Shown one piece after another: positions 36,721 through 49,171 of a stretch of 64,000 nucleotides of DNA. The first letter of the stretch is position 1; each line of letters starts with the position of its first letter. The notes under the pieces were generated by a model. That model searched no databases. It was not told where the DNA came from and worked only from the letters and a program-made list of their open reading frames with translations. The translations under genes were made by a program, and so were the position numbers. This DNA is from Primula veris (lineage: Eukaryota > Streptophyta > Magnoliopsida > Ericales > Primulaceae): assembly GCA_963682055.1 (NCBI GenBank), contig OY821748.1, positions 811,001 through 875,000 on the forward strand, in the 5' to 3' direction.

Positions 36721-38290
36721 CAAGCTTAATATTTGTTCCACAAGAGCTAGTTCTATCTTTGAATGACCTTTATTTGTCGTATCTTTGAATTTGTGTTTTA
36801 AGTTTGTCATTATGGTATGCCACGACTTGTTGTGACACTACTAGACTTTAAATGTATAACTGGTTAAGAGAAAGCTTTAAATCTAAGAGTTTTAACTTTT
36901 AAGTCTCCAGTCTCATGTATATCTTTTGTTTCATCCTATTTTTGAAAACGATTCGGAATGAAATAAATTGGGTTTTTATGCCGTCTCTGCTAAAAATAAC
37001 GCGAAGGTGAAAAGCTAGAAAATGATGTTAGCAAAGCAAGTTTAAGTTCTTAAATTGGCATAAGTTTCTTTATATGTGAAAAATAAAATTAAAAAATATG
37101 TAGGATGTTTATTTATGTCACATGTGACATGTCCATTGATTGCGAGAACATGAACAACACCAAATGTAAGATAACTGAGCTTTCAAATTAGTATAGAACG
37201 GGGTTGATCAACATGTATATAGATATGATGATCTCTTGTAAATTTTCTTAACTTACTTATACACCTTCAATTTTCAATGTAGAAATTTTCATGTTTACTA
37301 AACAACAACAAAAAATGCGACCAAAATATGACGGCTATTTTTGTGACGTGGTGTGTGGCGCTGGCTTTTGTGAATGTTTAGTCGATCTTTTAACAGTTTC
37401 GCGAGGATTTTCATTTAGTCAACGGTCGGGTTTGACTGTATGAATTTATTTTATTTTGTAAGCCAATTGCCATGTTAAAGATAAGTTTCATATACAATTT
37501 TATTGTAGCTGTCAAATGTCTATGTATTTTGGTCTTTGCTTGTATCATGAGACAAAGTGTCTAGGTTGAAGTGAATCGTAATTAAGCATATATGATCATG
37601 ATAAGCAACTTGTATTAATGTAATTTAGCAGATACATCTGTAGCATCCACTGAATAGTTTTTTTTTTGTTTGCGACTGTGGTGTCACGGGACAGGGTTGT
37701 TCACGCGGATCTCGACTAAATCCACAAGGTTTTTATTAGTTAGTATATATATAAAACCTTAAGCGAAATTCCAACATTGACCTGTCAAATTTGGGAACTA
37801 TGTCTTGAATTTATACATGGCGCCTTCAAAATTTTCTCTTTAGAATAACTTTAGTTGGAAACCTTAAAGAAATAGTAAAAATTAAAATATATGATGAAAA
37901 CATAGTTTTGAATGTCTTAACATAAATTTATCATCGAATAAAACTAAGTTGACCAAATTTCTAAAATTTATTGCTTAGAGATTGTGAGATTGAGAATAAT
38001 ATACGAATCAGAATCAACTTTTGATCATGCCTTGCCTTTAAATAAAGGTAAAATTATCTTCTAGTCCTACAATTCAATATAATACGAGATTTCGTAAAAA
38101 TTGCAGCATTTACATGGTCATACATATTATTATTATATAGCCTTGTAGGTTAATCAAATACGTGTTCCTTTTTAATAATTTAAATGAGATTAGGTTACAG
38201 ATATCATTACCACACATATTCACATGCCCTGTCATTGTCTGTTACTTGTTAGATGTTAACTTGTTGGTTAACTTTTGATTAATATATTCG
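36721..38290. other. Intergenic DNA without a recognisable gene
   Basis: No coding sequence is seen. At about 37310-37470 there are words like GTGACG and TTTAGTC and a TTTTGTAA end, resembling a very diverged CACTA-like MITE of the 3898-4079 type. This is too weak to annotate separately. Confidence 0.5.
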
Positions 38291-38297
38291 TATAAAT

Positions 38298-38450
38298 TAC
38301 GTCATGTAATAAAAACTCAACCTACTAAAAACACAAATAAATATATTGAAACCCTAGTTTGAGTCTATCGTAAATTTAATTAATATTAATTAAAAAAAAA
38401 TTATTTTTATTTTTAATTTTAGTATATTGAGTTTTTATTACGTTGCGTGA
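38298..38450. mobile_element. Small MITE (~150 bp)
   Basis: The ends are inverted repeats: ACGTCATGTAATAAAAACTCA on the left; TGAGTTTTTATTACGTTGCGT on the right. The interior shares GAAACCCTAG and TTAATTAAAAA words with the stretch at about 420-560, a possible second, diverged member. No coding capacity. The target duplication was not identified. Confidence 0.6.
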
Positions 38451-39160
38451 CTTATATATCATCCCACTAATACAGCCGCCGTCTGCATCAAGCAGACAGC
38501 GTCTGTATTTAGCAGATGGCTAACTTGTTATATAAGCACGTAATTAAATTATTATGAGTCTCTATTCTCTATCCCATTATGTATATCTTATTTATTTTAT
38601 ACAAAAATTTGTTCTAAAAAAGTTGAAAAAAATTATACAATTAATATAAGACATTTATCAATATATTTCAATAATTATTTTTAAAATAAAATCCACACGC
38701 AACTTATTTTGGAATAAATGTATAAATTAGTGTAAATTAAACATTAAATTTTAGAAAAATTGTATAAAACATTATTATGTCCAAATGTTTAAAAATTTGA
38801 ATACAATAAATATAAAATCTTATAAACTTGAGGAAAAGGTTATAAAAATTTAAAATTTGAATGAAAATACGAAGAGTACACAAAATGGAATAGAGAATAG
38901 AATTTTTATTTTTATTTTTTTAAAGATATACGCAATACAAAAGTCAAAAGGAGCTTAATTGCTAATTAATATCCGGATTTGAATGATATTGTTCAATTGG
39001 CACGTAAGTCATATCCATAAATATTGAAGACAACACATCTTTTCATATTAAAAAATATAAAACACAACTAGTTCCATAACATATTAAAAAATAAAGAATA
39101 TACAACAGGACACAACGAAGTAATTGAAGCTAGCTAGCTAATGATCATAGATAATTTTTA

Positions 39161-39427
39161 TCGGCAGCCCAATTTTATTAAATTTTTTCAAAAATACCCT
39201 CACTCTATTTTAATAATTACCAATATATATGATCTAATTAATTAACTATTTGTCCTCAGTATATTTTACTAATAACGGATGTATCCTAAATTAATTAACA
39301 ATTCGTTTTAACCTCCTTAACTATAATAAATTATACCAAATCTGAATATTATGTTAAAATTAAAATATATTACGAGATTTATGTCATTACGCGTCTCACA
39401 CGCAACGCGTGGGTAACTTTTACTTAG
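39161..39427 (+). mobile_element. Helitron-like non-autonomous element
   Basis: It is the same family as 8590-8940 and 11609-11899 but in plus orientation. It contains AAAATACCCTCACTC near the 5' end and the hairpin CACGC-AAC-GCGTG near the 3' end, followed 10-12 bases later by CTTAG. The 5' end is approximate. Confidence 0.5.
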
Positions 39428-39621
39428 TAACTTTATATTGGAATAAATAAATTTATTTGGTGATTTTCAAATAATACATTTCATAAGTATCAAGTATTTT
39501 TTTTCTGTTCTTCAATTTGATATTGTTAAAGTACCCCTTAATTTCGGGATTTCTGAATACCCAACATTTGATATTGAATCATTTTCTCGTCAATAACACA
39601 AATAATCGAGTATTACAACTC

Positions 39622-39890
39622 AACACACCCTGTAAATCTCATCCCATATAAATTATGGTCATATCTTGATATTGTTAGTAAATCAGTCGAGCACAAAGAA
39701 AGACAGAAGTATTGAAACCGATCATACACACACTTTGATAACGGAGTTCACCCAAATTGGCTACGTCTCCGAATCGCTACACGTGGCACTTAATATTATT
39801 ATGAGAATTACATATAATCTAGCTAAACGTAAAGCTAAACACACACCCTGTAAATCTCATCCCATATAAATTATGGTTATATCTTGATAT
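39622..39890. repeat. 50 bp direct repeats flanking an LTR-like fragment
   Basis: A ~50 bp sequence (ACACCCTGTAAATCTCATCC onward) occurs at about 39622-39672 and 39840-39890 with one mismatch. The ~170 bp between them contain AACGGAGTTCACC and GGCTACGTCTCCG, which also occur together in the retrotransposon LTR near 55748. This suggests a piece of a related LTR. Confidence 0.6.
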
Positions 39891-40179
39891 ATGGTGACTC
39901 ATGAGCAATGCAAGACCAAAAAAAGTAATATGCTACAAAAAATCATTTTCCATACTAAATTTTAATGTGAATAATTAGTCAAGAACACTGATATATATAT
40001 GTGCATGCACATTTTTTTCTCCCGAATTTATAACACCCCAAACAATACAAAACAAAATCTATATTTGAATCAAATTTAATTATATATTAGAAGGTTTTAG
40101 AGTCTGCAAAGAATCTTAAATTTGCTCATTTCTTCTTCTTTTGGTCTGTTCTTTTTCCATTTCACAGTTGTTACTAGGA

Positions 40180-40515
40180 CCGGGTTCGGTTCGGTCCAGT
40201 TCGGTTCGGTTTTTAGCAAAACCGAAACCGAAACCGAGCATATTTTTCGGTTCGGTTTTTTTCGGTTTCGGTTTTTTTTATTTTTTGGACCGAACCGGAC
40301 CGGTTTTTTCGGTCCAGTTTCGGGTTTTTTCGGTTATTTTTCGGTTTTATTTTTTATTTTTCGGTTTTTTCCGGTTTTTTTCGGTTTTTTTTGGGTTTTT
40401 TCGGTTTCGGTTTTTTTCGGTTCAGTTTTACTGAATTTTTTTCGGTTTTTCGGTTTCGGTCTTTTTCGGGTTTCTTCGGTTCGGTTATCGGTTCGGTTCG
40501 ATTTTTCCGGTTTTT
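40180..40515 (+). repeat. Degenerate (T)nCGGTT low-complexity tract
   Basis: About 330 bp built almost only of TTCGG, CGGTTT and T-runs, with a few ACCGAAACCGA inversions that would allow local hairpins. The long open frames on both strands here result from low complexity and are not genes. Confidence 0.85.
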
Positions 40516-40609
40516 TGCCGAGATGTAGTTGTTACATTCGGACAGAATCAAATAGTTAAAAGAATCTGTTGATTTGTAAACAAAAAACAAAACAAAAAAA
40601 CTGTTGACT

Positions 40610-40815
40610 ACGCTTAAAAAAATTTAAAAATACTCAGATAGCGACGGGATTAATGACTCTATTTTTTGTTACAAACTTGTTAGCGACGGTTTTTGTGACG
40701 GCTTTGTAACAGTTTAGTTAATTTGTGATGGATTTTTGACAGTTTAGTCAATTTGTGACATGCTTGTAATAACTTTTGACTGTTATTAAATTAAACATTA
40801 TTTTGTAACGATAGC
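40610..40815. mobile_element. Diverged CACTA-like MITE
   Basis: It resembles the element at 3898-4079 through most of its length (TACTCAGATAGCGACGGGAT, then GTGACGG and TTTAGTCAATTTGTGACA, ending ATTATTTTGTAACG). Both CACTA ends have mutated. Confidence 0.6.
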
Positions 40816-41214
40816 CAGAATAAAATACTTAGATATTAAAACTGACTTCTTAAATTTATATACATACAAGTCATGCTCATATCTACTCTACCATGCTAAT
40901 GATTAATAAATAGTTTTGCATCATATTAATTTGACCGATTACCATTTTATTTTTAAGGTAGTTTTTTCTGTGACACCAACCCTCGTTAGGTTCTGGGATA
41001 CAGATTAAAATGAGAGGAAAAATGACTTATTTTAATTTTTACAAGTAATTAACTAAGGTTTTTACTATTATCGAGAGTTTATTATTCTTACAACCGAATC
41101 TCTCACATGAGTATTTTACACAAAATTTTATCAGATTCCATGCTTTACAATTTTCACCATCTTTCCCATATTTCTTATAGCTCTAAAATTTTAAATTTTA
41201 TTCACATTAAATTA

Positions 41215-41397
41215 CTACCAAAAAAAATGTATAAATAGCTATGGAAATTGTGAGGGATTTATTTGTAACGAGCCTATTAGCTACGGGTTTTGTGACGGAT
41301 TTGTGACATAAAAGTGAATTTGAGACAAGAAAATCATTTTGTAACAGATTTGTGACAGTATTTAACTCTAACAAAATCAATATTATTTTGTAGTATA
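41215..41397. mobile_element. Second diverged CACTA-like MITE
   Basis: It contains GTGACGGATTTGTGACA and ends ATTATTTTGTAGTA, again similar to the element at 3898-4079. The left end is degraded (ACTACCAAAAAAA). Confidence 0.55.
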
Positions 41398-41399
41398 CG

Positions 41400-43100
41400 C
41401 CATCTAGCATCAATGTTACATTGGGACCTAGAATTAATATCATGAGAAAGATTAAATGGATTGTCTCTGTGATTCCAATGGGAAATGAGCTATAGCTATG
41501 TTAGAATTTTTTTAAGTAAGATATGAATTGAGTTATTTTTGGTCAAAAAGCTACAAATAGAAGTATTTTTCCGTTGAGTTTAATTAATATGTCACTATTT
41601 TAAAGTATACCATGACTGCTAAATTCTAGGGAAAAATGAAAATCATCATCCAGTACATAATTTCTACCTTTTTTGCTGCTGCTAATGTTCTCTTGTGACG
41701 ATTTCATGGTATAGGCATGGAGCTAAAGGTAAAAACAAATTGTTGTCTTGATTTTTATCATATTCTTCGATGTGTTATTCGACAAGTGTAGATCAACGTG
41801 ACCGATATTATAATACATAACCTATCCATCCTGGTAACGGAGACAAGTGACTCCCAAATGAAAACAGCCTTTTGTTGAAACTCAAAACATTAATTAGTGC
41901 AAACAAATTTATAAAAAACGCTATGAAAACTTCATTTCTAATTTAAGTTAACAATTATATAAACGTAATATTAATTATTATCGTGGCTTTTGGCAAAAAA
42001 GAGAACGATCGGTTTTATATGTATAGTTCGTATTCATATTATAGTTTTCTTTTATTGTCATATTTTCAACCCTAACACGTATATAAAATATAAATACAAG
42101 CAAACTTGAGCTGGATATTATCTCCTTTAAATAGGTACTATAATTAACTATATATATATTGACAACGCTGTACAATCTCATTTGACATGTGATCGTATCT
42201 CAATAAACTGTAATAATACAAAACCAATTATACAAGACTAGACTATATACACCTCCATTTAATAAAATATATAGTCATGATTCGTATATTCTCAAATCAT
42301 GCTTAGAAATATTAATTATTTGCAACATAACTGATAAATCCTCTAAAGTTTTTAATCGTTTTACCCCTACAGTAATAATCTATTATACATGGTTTGTAAC
42401 TGAAACATCAATAGAATATAATACAAGTAAACTATATAATCAGCTATAACGAACTTTAAAAACGGATAAAAAGGTGGGCTTGAATACTGATAGCTGCCCT
42501 TTTTTCATTAATTTAAGTATCATAATTAAATTGGTTAGCTAAACGTGTAAGGAACTTTAACCAAATAAATTAAAACAAGTTTATAATAGTTTAGATCTCT
42601 GCTTTGATTTTTGTGAACTAAAGAATTAAGATTATCATTTATTTACTTCTAACAATCCTACTATGACAGATTTTTCTTTTATTATTGAATTAAAACTTCA
42701 TCCAAAGTTCAAAAGAGCTAAGAGTTTAAAGATTGATCATAAGATACTACGTACATAAGAAAGTTGACATATAAGTTACCATTTATTTACATGAGAATAA
42801 GTCAAGATGATCGTATTTTTTTTCCCACTATAATCATATAAATTGACAATATGATCAATTTGATAATTATATATAAACACCATAAAATATAAATTGAAAG
42901 GAACGTTAATACCAAAAAAATCAATGGCGATGATGAATAAGCATGACTAAAACGAAAAATAAGAAATGGTCTTCTTTAAATGTCTACTGACTAAAGAAAA
43001 TGATATGCAAACAAATTAATGACTTTCTTTTAATATTGACTTATCCACAGTTTCCATGAATTCACATTTTGTTTTTAATTTAAAGGACAGATGCCCAATC
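41400..43100. other. Intergenic DNA upstream of the CASP-like gene
   Basis: AT-rich with no supportable gene. The last part is the probable promoter of the CASP-like gene. Confidence 0.55.
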
Positions 43101-43113
43101 ATTTCCCTCTCCC

Positions 43114-43123
43114 TATATATAAA
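43114..43123 (+). promoter_or_regulatory. TATA box of the CASP-like gene
   Basis: TATATATAAA lies about 85 bases before the start codon at 43201, which would leave a leader of about 50-60 bases. Confidence 0.6.
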
Positions 43124-43200
43124 CGCTTCATACACATATGGACTATTATCCATTCAACTAAAAATTTCATTTACTAAACCTATAAAATTTGTCATTTTCC

Positions 43201-46200
43201 ATGGCATCAACAGAGGCTCCCGTCGAGAAGGTAACACCGCCAGCAGTAACCTCATCACAGCCAGTGACCGCCAAGGTGGCCCCACGATCGGCCAGGACTG
43301 GTCGGGGCTTTTTCAAGGTAGGAGACTTGGTCCTGAGGGCACTTTTGTTTGCTACAACTATTACGTCGGTTTTGGTGATGGCATTTAGCAAGCAGACTAA
43401 GCTGATACCAGTGTCTATTCCGCCATTTTTCACGCTCATTAGCAGACCGGCCAAGTTCCAACACTCTCCCGCGTTTATGTAAGTTATCAAAACGATAGTT
43501 CTTTGTCATCGCCATCAAAGAAAACTCATTAACCTTGTACATAATATATTTTTAGTTGTTATTATTTTATTAAAATTTAGCGAAATTCAATTTATCAACA
43601 ATTTTCAAAAAAAATCCCCATTACTATCCTTGCTTGCCGTGAATTTGACACCCTCATAAATAATTATATCATGTTTTTTTTTTCAAGTTTTTGCAAACCC
43701 TAGAGTATTAATTCTTAGTCCCTCCACTTATCAGTTATGATTGTTCGGTATGTTTCAGTCTCCTGAAAAGACTATACGAAATTTGTTTCGCCTTTTTCTC
43801 TTCTTTGACTTGTGATAAATAATAATACATAAATGTAATTTTTTCTACAATTTTTAGGGTTGAACTCATTAATGATCTTTACAGATTTATTTCCGAAATA
43901 ATGTAACTTTTTTGTCCTGATGTCGGATCGATGACCCTTAAATCTTTTGACAGCAGCCAGTCGACCAAAGGTTTTCCGACACTATTTTTAACACACTTTA
44001 TTAATTTTATAAACCGTGAGAACCAAATATACTTTTCACTTAAATGTTAAGACCAGCGGTGTAGTTAGTTTACATAAGCAAAACCGAGTTATATATCCTG
44101 CAGATTCCAAGCAAAAACCAAGGAACCCCATCATAGATTACTTATAATTAAGGGACGAAAGTGTTACGATTTGCAAATATTTATTTTAATTAAAAAATTT
44201 TAATCAAAGTTGCAAAATTTCAAAGTTCATTTCAACAAGTAAACAGACGTGGCCTTATTTTTTGATTAAACAAAACTAATTAAACTAAATATTTCCCTAA
44301 ACTTTAAAGATGAGACCCAGAGTCATGTTGTCTTATCTGAAAGTCTCAATATTACACGAGACATGTTGTCATATTAAGATTTAGGTAGTTAAATGTCACT
44401 TTGTTAGCTGTTAGGTGAAATTAATCCCACTAGTGATTATGATTGGGAAATTAAAAGCCGATTAATCCTTTGGTTACCTTGTGAGTAGGGATGACAATTT
44501 TTCGGGGTTTGACCCGATCCGGCCCGATGTGCAATTCTATTCGGGTCGGGTCAATGTTTATATACATTTATATCAATATTTTAATTGATTAAATTAATGA
44601 GGTCAAATTAATTAAATAAACATGAAAATGTTAAAAAGAAGATTGTAAAATTTAAATCACTAAATTAATATGAAAGGTTATTTGATGTCACAATACTATT
44701 TATATATTATCTTTCTAAATCAAATAATTTTTTATTTTAGCATATGGGTTTTTTAACAAATTATTTTTCAAATCTTGCCATTTATGAGGTTTGTTTTTCT
44801 AAGAAAAAAAATACGTTATAAAAAACATGTCAAATAGGTCGGGTCAGATCAAATGGATAAAAGTGAAATTTTGTATATGGGTCGGGAGTTTTGAATGATA
44901 CGACCCAATTGCCATCCCTACTTGTAGGGTTCTATTTAAAAAAAAAAACAAGTTTCTCCCCAAGTCCCCATCATGCATGTAATCAAAACTTAAAAGATTG
45001 GTTATTTTTTTTATTTGCTTTAATAATTTTTTGTTATTGCGCATATACATGATGTACGCCTCAATGATTACATTTTAAATTAATACTAACCACTGATCAG
45101 TCTCTGTAACAAAGAAATATCTGCAAAATAGTTTTCTTTTTATAAAAGCATCGATACTAGCTACTTTGATGTGATCAAAGTTAATTAATGGGGACCATAA
45201 TATCAATTTAATAAGTGATAATGGCAAAATTATGGAGACATGAACTAATATATTGTTCGGAAATATTTTTTGAACAGAGATTAACTTGGTCTCTTACATT
45301 AATATTTCCGGAACACTGAAGTTTTTTCAAAATAAACAAATTAAATCCCAGCATAACTAATATATATATATATATAGATTTATCATCTTGAATGACTTTC
45401 CGTCGTCTATAATAAAATCATCCGTAACCGGTAGAAGCTAGAATTTTTGTTTTAAGGGGACTATTGTTGGGGTAGTTTATAAATATTTGCTAATACCATA
45501 TATCTTGTTAATTAATAGGCTGATTGAATATTTGTTTTTTTATGGTCATTAATTAATATTTGATATACTTATGCAGATATTTAATGGTAGCTCTATCAGT
45601 AGCTGGGCTTTACAGTATTATTTCTGGAATAGTATCTTTCTTGGCACTATTCAAGCGTACCAGTTCTTCTGTTAAAATTTTGGCACATTTCCTAATCCTA
45701 GATGTGGTAAGTATATATACATTCTTTAATAAGTTAATTAATAACATGGACAACCAGAGAAAATTCCAGAAAAAAATTATTAAAAGAACTTGATGATGAC
45801 TCTTGTCATTTCTTAGCTTTATAAATTTTGGGATTTAATCGTTTAAGATTTAACTTACACTGCCTTGGAGCCCTAAATAAAGGGTTCAAATTTCAAAACA
45901 ATTCAACTTAAACTTCATAAAAAACATCAAATTTAGTAGAAAAAATGTGAGATTATATATGTGTAGATTTGATATGATTTAACCACCAAAAAGCGCTCTT
46001 TTAAAAAATGAAAAAGGAAAAAATTTATAAAAAAATGAAAATGAACACTTATTTTGCTACGTCCGGAAATGAAAAAGAAGGACACTTATCGTGGATTCAG
46101 CAATTTACCTCTAGGCCAATTTTTTTACTAATAATTACCAACTTATAACTTTTACAGAAATATTTTTTTACATAAGGTCAAACGCTTTCACGTTTTAAAA

Positions 46201-46555
46201 CATTGAAGTGAATTATACTTCTCAATCCAAGCATCTCCTAGTATTAGATGTGTTCCCTTCTTCACTTGAGAAACATGAATTAAACATGCCTTTGAGCAAA
46301 AACTAACAGTTATTTTCTTTAATTTTGTAGCTCATGTTGGGCATAGTAGCATCAGCAACAGGAGCCTCAGGGGCAGTGGCTTACATAGGCTTGAATGGTA
46401 ATTCTCATGTCAATTGGGCTAAAATATGCAATACTTACGGCCGGTTTTGCGTCCATATGGGCGTCTCCATTCTTATCTCTCTCCTCGCCTCCATCGTCTT
46501 GACATTACTCGTGATACTAGCCGCTTTTTCCCTCTCCAAAAAGATTCCCAGGTAA
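43201..46555 (+). CDS. CASP-like membrane protein (CASPL1 type), 3 exons
   Basis: Exons 43201-43478, 45577-45706 and 46331-46555, all GT-AG and in frame, give 210 residues. It has the four-helix MARVEL/CASP topology: helices at about 41-63, 94-118, 130-155 and 178-204, with a proline- and alanine-rich cytosolic N-terminus. The family's conserved charged residues are present: Arg46 in helix 1 and Asp135 in helix 3. The extracellular loop before helix 4 holds the phrases [10 protein letters not shown] and [13 protein letters not shown]-like proteins are plasma-membrane scaffolds; true CASPs organise the Casparian strip, while CASPL1 members have varied or unknown roles. Intron 1 (2.1 kb) contains a hAT-like MITE. 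A partial copy of exon 3 lies at 49461-49653. Confidence 0.9.
44486..44920. mobile_element. hAT-like MITE (435 bp) in intron 1 of the CASP-like gene
   Basis: The ends are inverted (TAGGGATGACAATTT on the left; AATTGCCATCCCTA on the right), with GGTCGGGT-type words just inside both ends. It is flanked by imperfect 8 bp direct repeats (CTTGTGAG and CTTGTAGG), the duplication length typical of hAT elements. No coding capacity. Confidence 0.75.
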
Positions 46556-48500
46556 TTAAAAAAAACGTAAATTTCCCTACTCGACCATACTGGGGAGACA
46601 ATGTTTGTTTAATCCGTTCGTGTCTGTAAAAATGTACTTGTTTTGATTTTGTTTGTATCTAGTTATTGGAATGGAGCCAAACGTTTGTAAGTCTGTTTTT
46701 GTGAACTTTTCGAATCTTTACATGTGTTGTTATAATACGAGAGTAATCTTTACCCGTGTGCTTGTTTCAAATTTGTAGTATTGTGCAAGTTTGCTTTTTT
46801 TTACATTCCAGTGTCTTAGACATCAATCTTTGGTCAATCTAATACAACTTCGTCAATTGAGTAGATAGAAAACATTCATTTTATAAATAATAAAAACAAA
46901 ACAAAACTACTATATAATATATGTAACTATTTGCAAATTACGGAAAAAATATCTCTTTTGCAGTACAAATGATGTAGAGCTATATTACAAATTCATTACG
47001 GTCCTGCTTAATTTATATCTCGTATCGCCATTTTAGTTACCTGTCGGCTGCCGTTACATATTCGGTCCATCATATATACAAAATCGACACACATTTTTAG
47101 TCGTGTGTCGATGTTACTTAGTTGCCATGAATTTGGAGACTCGTCTTTTTTGCTTCATATGTTGTATCTGTTTCTTTTTCTTTAATTATATACTCCGAGT
47201 CTCCGACGTCGATGAACAATAGTTATATATATTTATTAAAAGCGTTATTCATATTGATACATAATTTTGTGATTATAATGATCTTATCCTAATAATATGT
47301 TATTTCAAAACGAGGGATACAATTAATGGCGCATCAATATGACTAGACTGTTCATTACAGATTAAAGTGACACATCAACTTCAATTAGTAATTAAATGGA
47401 ATGACTTAATAGTATTTAAATGCAGTCATAAATTAAGTTGGGTAGTAATTTGAGTCATTTGACCCACTAAAAATTTACTGTTTTACGTACCATCTTGGTA
47501 AAAGAAACAGTAAATATAACAAATGAAAAGTTTTTCAATACGAAACCCTTTATACGAAAAGGGCAAGAGCTGATCATACGAGAAGCCTGACCAGGTTGGG
47601 GGTGCGGCAAGGAATCGGTTGGGTAACCCGACAGGGTCCAAGCTAGTTACGGGTTGATTATAGACATAATCTTATATATCAATACATATTTATAATTATT
47701 AATTAATAATGAAATTTCTAATTCCGAATAGTTCTGAGTACTGGAGTTGCGCTAGGACCTAACAAATAAGAATCGATACATTTGAATGTTATGATATGTT
47801 AAAATATCTTACGTCTAATTTCATTGCTTCATGAATTATATGGAATGGCTACTTTTGTCACAATGCTTTGAATTGTATATTGTACTTATTCATTAGGGCA
47901 GTAAATTAAAGAGTACGCCATTTTTATAGATGATAATTAGTACTACTAATTGAATTTTCAATATTGATGGTTATTATAATTTATAAGCATGCACATATCA
48001 TCCAGTCGATACATCTGCCAATTGTTGTTTCCAAGTATAGAAAAGTTGCCAATGTTCATCATCTCCGCTCAACCAAAAGCCGTCGGGTTTTATCATCCAA
48101 AAACAATGCTCTTTGAAAAAACCACCCTCGCACCAACCTTTCATGCCATTGTCAAAGACGTTAAAATTATTCTCCAAATTATTCCAGTAAAAATGACAGA
48201 AATAAACAGATCTTCCAAACGGATTGTATGCGAACTCGAAAGTGTACGTTTCACCTGGGTTGAGTGTAAGATTACCAAAATCCTTGCCTTTAGTTTGACA
48301 ACGAAACCTTAACGGTGTTGGTGTTTTGCCCTCGATATGGATCTTGATACGCCCAACCAAAAGTTGTTCTGAAAACGTCACATTATATATTAGAAAAAAG
48401 AAAAAAATAGCTTGAACATTAGAAAGGGGACTCATTTCTCTGTATTAAACAATTTAGTGATAATAGTAATTTTGTACACAGTAGTTGTATTTATAATGAG
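46331..48500. repeat. Duplication unit 1: CASP-like exon 3 plus S-protein homologue 1
   Basis: Exon 3 of the CASP-like gene, its 3' flank and the S-protein homologue at 47998-48435 are repeated in order at about 49400-51290. Part of the flank and another homologue recur at about 51541-52720. The non-coding stretch before the homologue (46560-47990) has no gene of its own. Confidence 0.8.
47998..48435 (-). CDS. S-protein homologue (plant self-incompatibility S1 family) 1
   Basis: This single-exon gene encodes 145 residues. A hydrophobic signal peptide (about 1-23) is followed by the S1 domain: GRIKIHIEG strand, TPLRFRCQTKGKDFG, an aromatic core (YTFEF) and YFCHFYW, then WCEGG and HCFW. The four conserved cysteines for two disulfides are present. 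Family members are small secreted proteins; the poppy founder is a pistil self-incompatibility signal, and most others have unknown roles in reproductive or other tissues. This one is probably secreted with a beta-sandwich fold. A TATA sequence (48487-48496, minus strand) is about 55 bases before the start, within repeated promoter modules. Confidence 0.9.
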   Translation of the reverse strand: MSPLSNVQAIFFFFLIYNVTFSEQLLVGRIKIHIEGKTPTPLRFRCQTKGKDFGNLTLNPGETYTFEFAYNPFGRSVYFCHFYWNNLENNFNVFDNGMKGWCEGGFFKEHCFWMIKPDGFWLSGDDEHWQLFYTWKQQLADVSTG

Positions 48501-48850
48501 ATGCAATTAGTTGTGCATTAATATATTGACTATTCATATTAATTTTTGGATGATACATCATACATGCATTAGAATGTAAATCATGTACTCAGACGATAAT
48601 ATATACACAGTAATCTTGTACTCAGATTTTGTATATTGAAGGAGATGCACTTAATTGCATGAATGAAAATGAATATATTCATATTGGATTTTGGATGATA
48701 CATTCATTAGGATGTAAATCATATGTTGATTATAGTAATCTTGTAGTCAAATGTTGTATTTATAAGAAGATGCAATTAACTGTGCATGAATGACTATAAT
48801 TCATATAATTAAATTTCGGATGATACATTCATGCATTAGAATGTAAATCT
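48460..48850 (-). repeat. Three ~125 bp promoter modules upstream of S-protein homologue 1
   Basis: The order GTACTCAGA - GTATTTATAA - GAGATGCAATTA - GCATGAATGA - TTGGATGATACAT - AGAATGTAAATC occurs roughly three times (near 48475, 48612 and 48738 by the TATA-like word). Similar modules stand before homologues 3 (52660-52860) and 4 (54790-55000). The module next to each gene supplies the TATA box. Confidence 0.7.
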
Positions 48851-48888
48851 ATAACTTCAATAAATTAATTAATATTAAAATTACTCAC

Positions 48889-49171
48889 GCGTTGAGTGTG
48901 AGACGCGTAATGACACAAATCTCGTAATATATTTTATTTTTAACATAATATTCAGATTTGGTATAATTTATTACAGTTATGGAGGTTAAAACGAATTGTT
49001 AATTAATTTAGGATACATCCGTAATTAGTAAAATATATTGAGGACAAATAGTTGATTAATTAGATTATGTATATTGGTAATTATTAAAATAGAGTGAGAG
49101 TATTTTTAAAAAAAATTGGCAAAATTGGACAATCTCAATTTTTCTTGGCTTTGCTTATATTAATAGTATGA
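48889..49171 (-). mobile_element. Helitron-like element, 3' end eroded
   Basis: It is the same family as 39161-39427 (shares TCACACGCAACGCGTG-like words, CGTAATATATTTT and AATACCCTCACTC on the minus strand). The related region near 52892 has the flanks (AATATTAAAATTA) without it, so that site is empty. The terminal CTAG is missing here. Confidence 0.5.

Noticed and set aside
40122..40590. Open frames of up to 145 codons rich in Phe, Arg and Gly on both strands
   Set aside because: They come from the low-complexity CGGTTT tract, which rarely forms a stop codon; the sequence has no domain.
43056..43542. Several overlapping open frames on both strands around 43.2 kb
   Set aside because: Only the frame starting at 43201 continues through conserved splice sites into the CASP-like protein; the rest are shadows of its GC-richer first exon.
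47989..48312. 107-codon open frames antisense to the S-protein homologues (also 50761-51084 and 52182-52505)
   Set aside because: They mirror the coding constraint of the real genes. The composition and lack of signal peptide or domain give no support for a protein.
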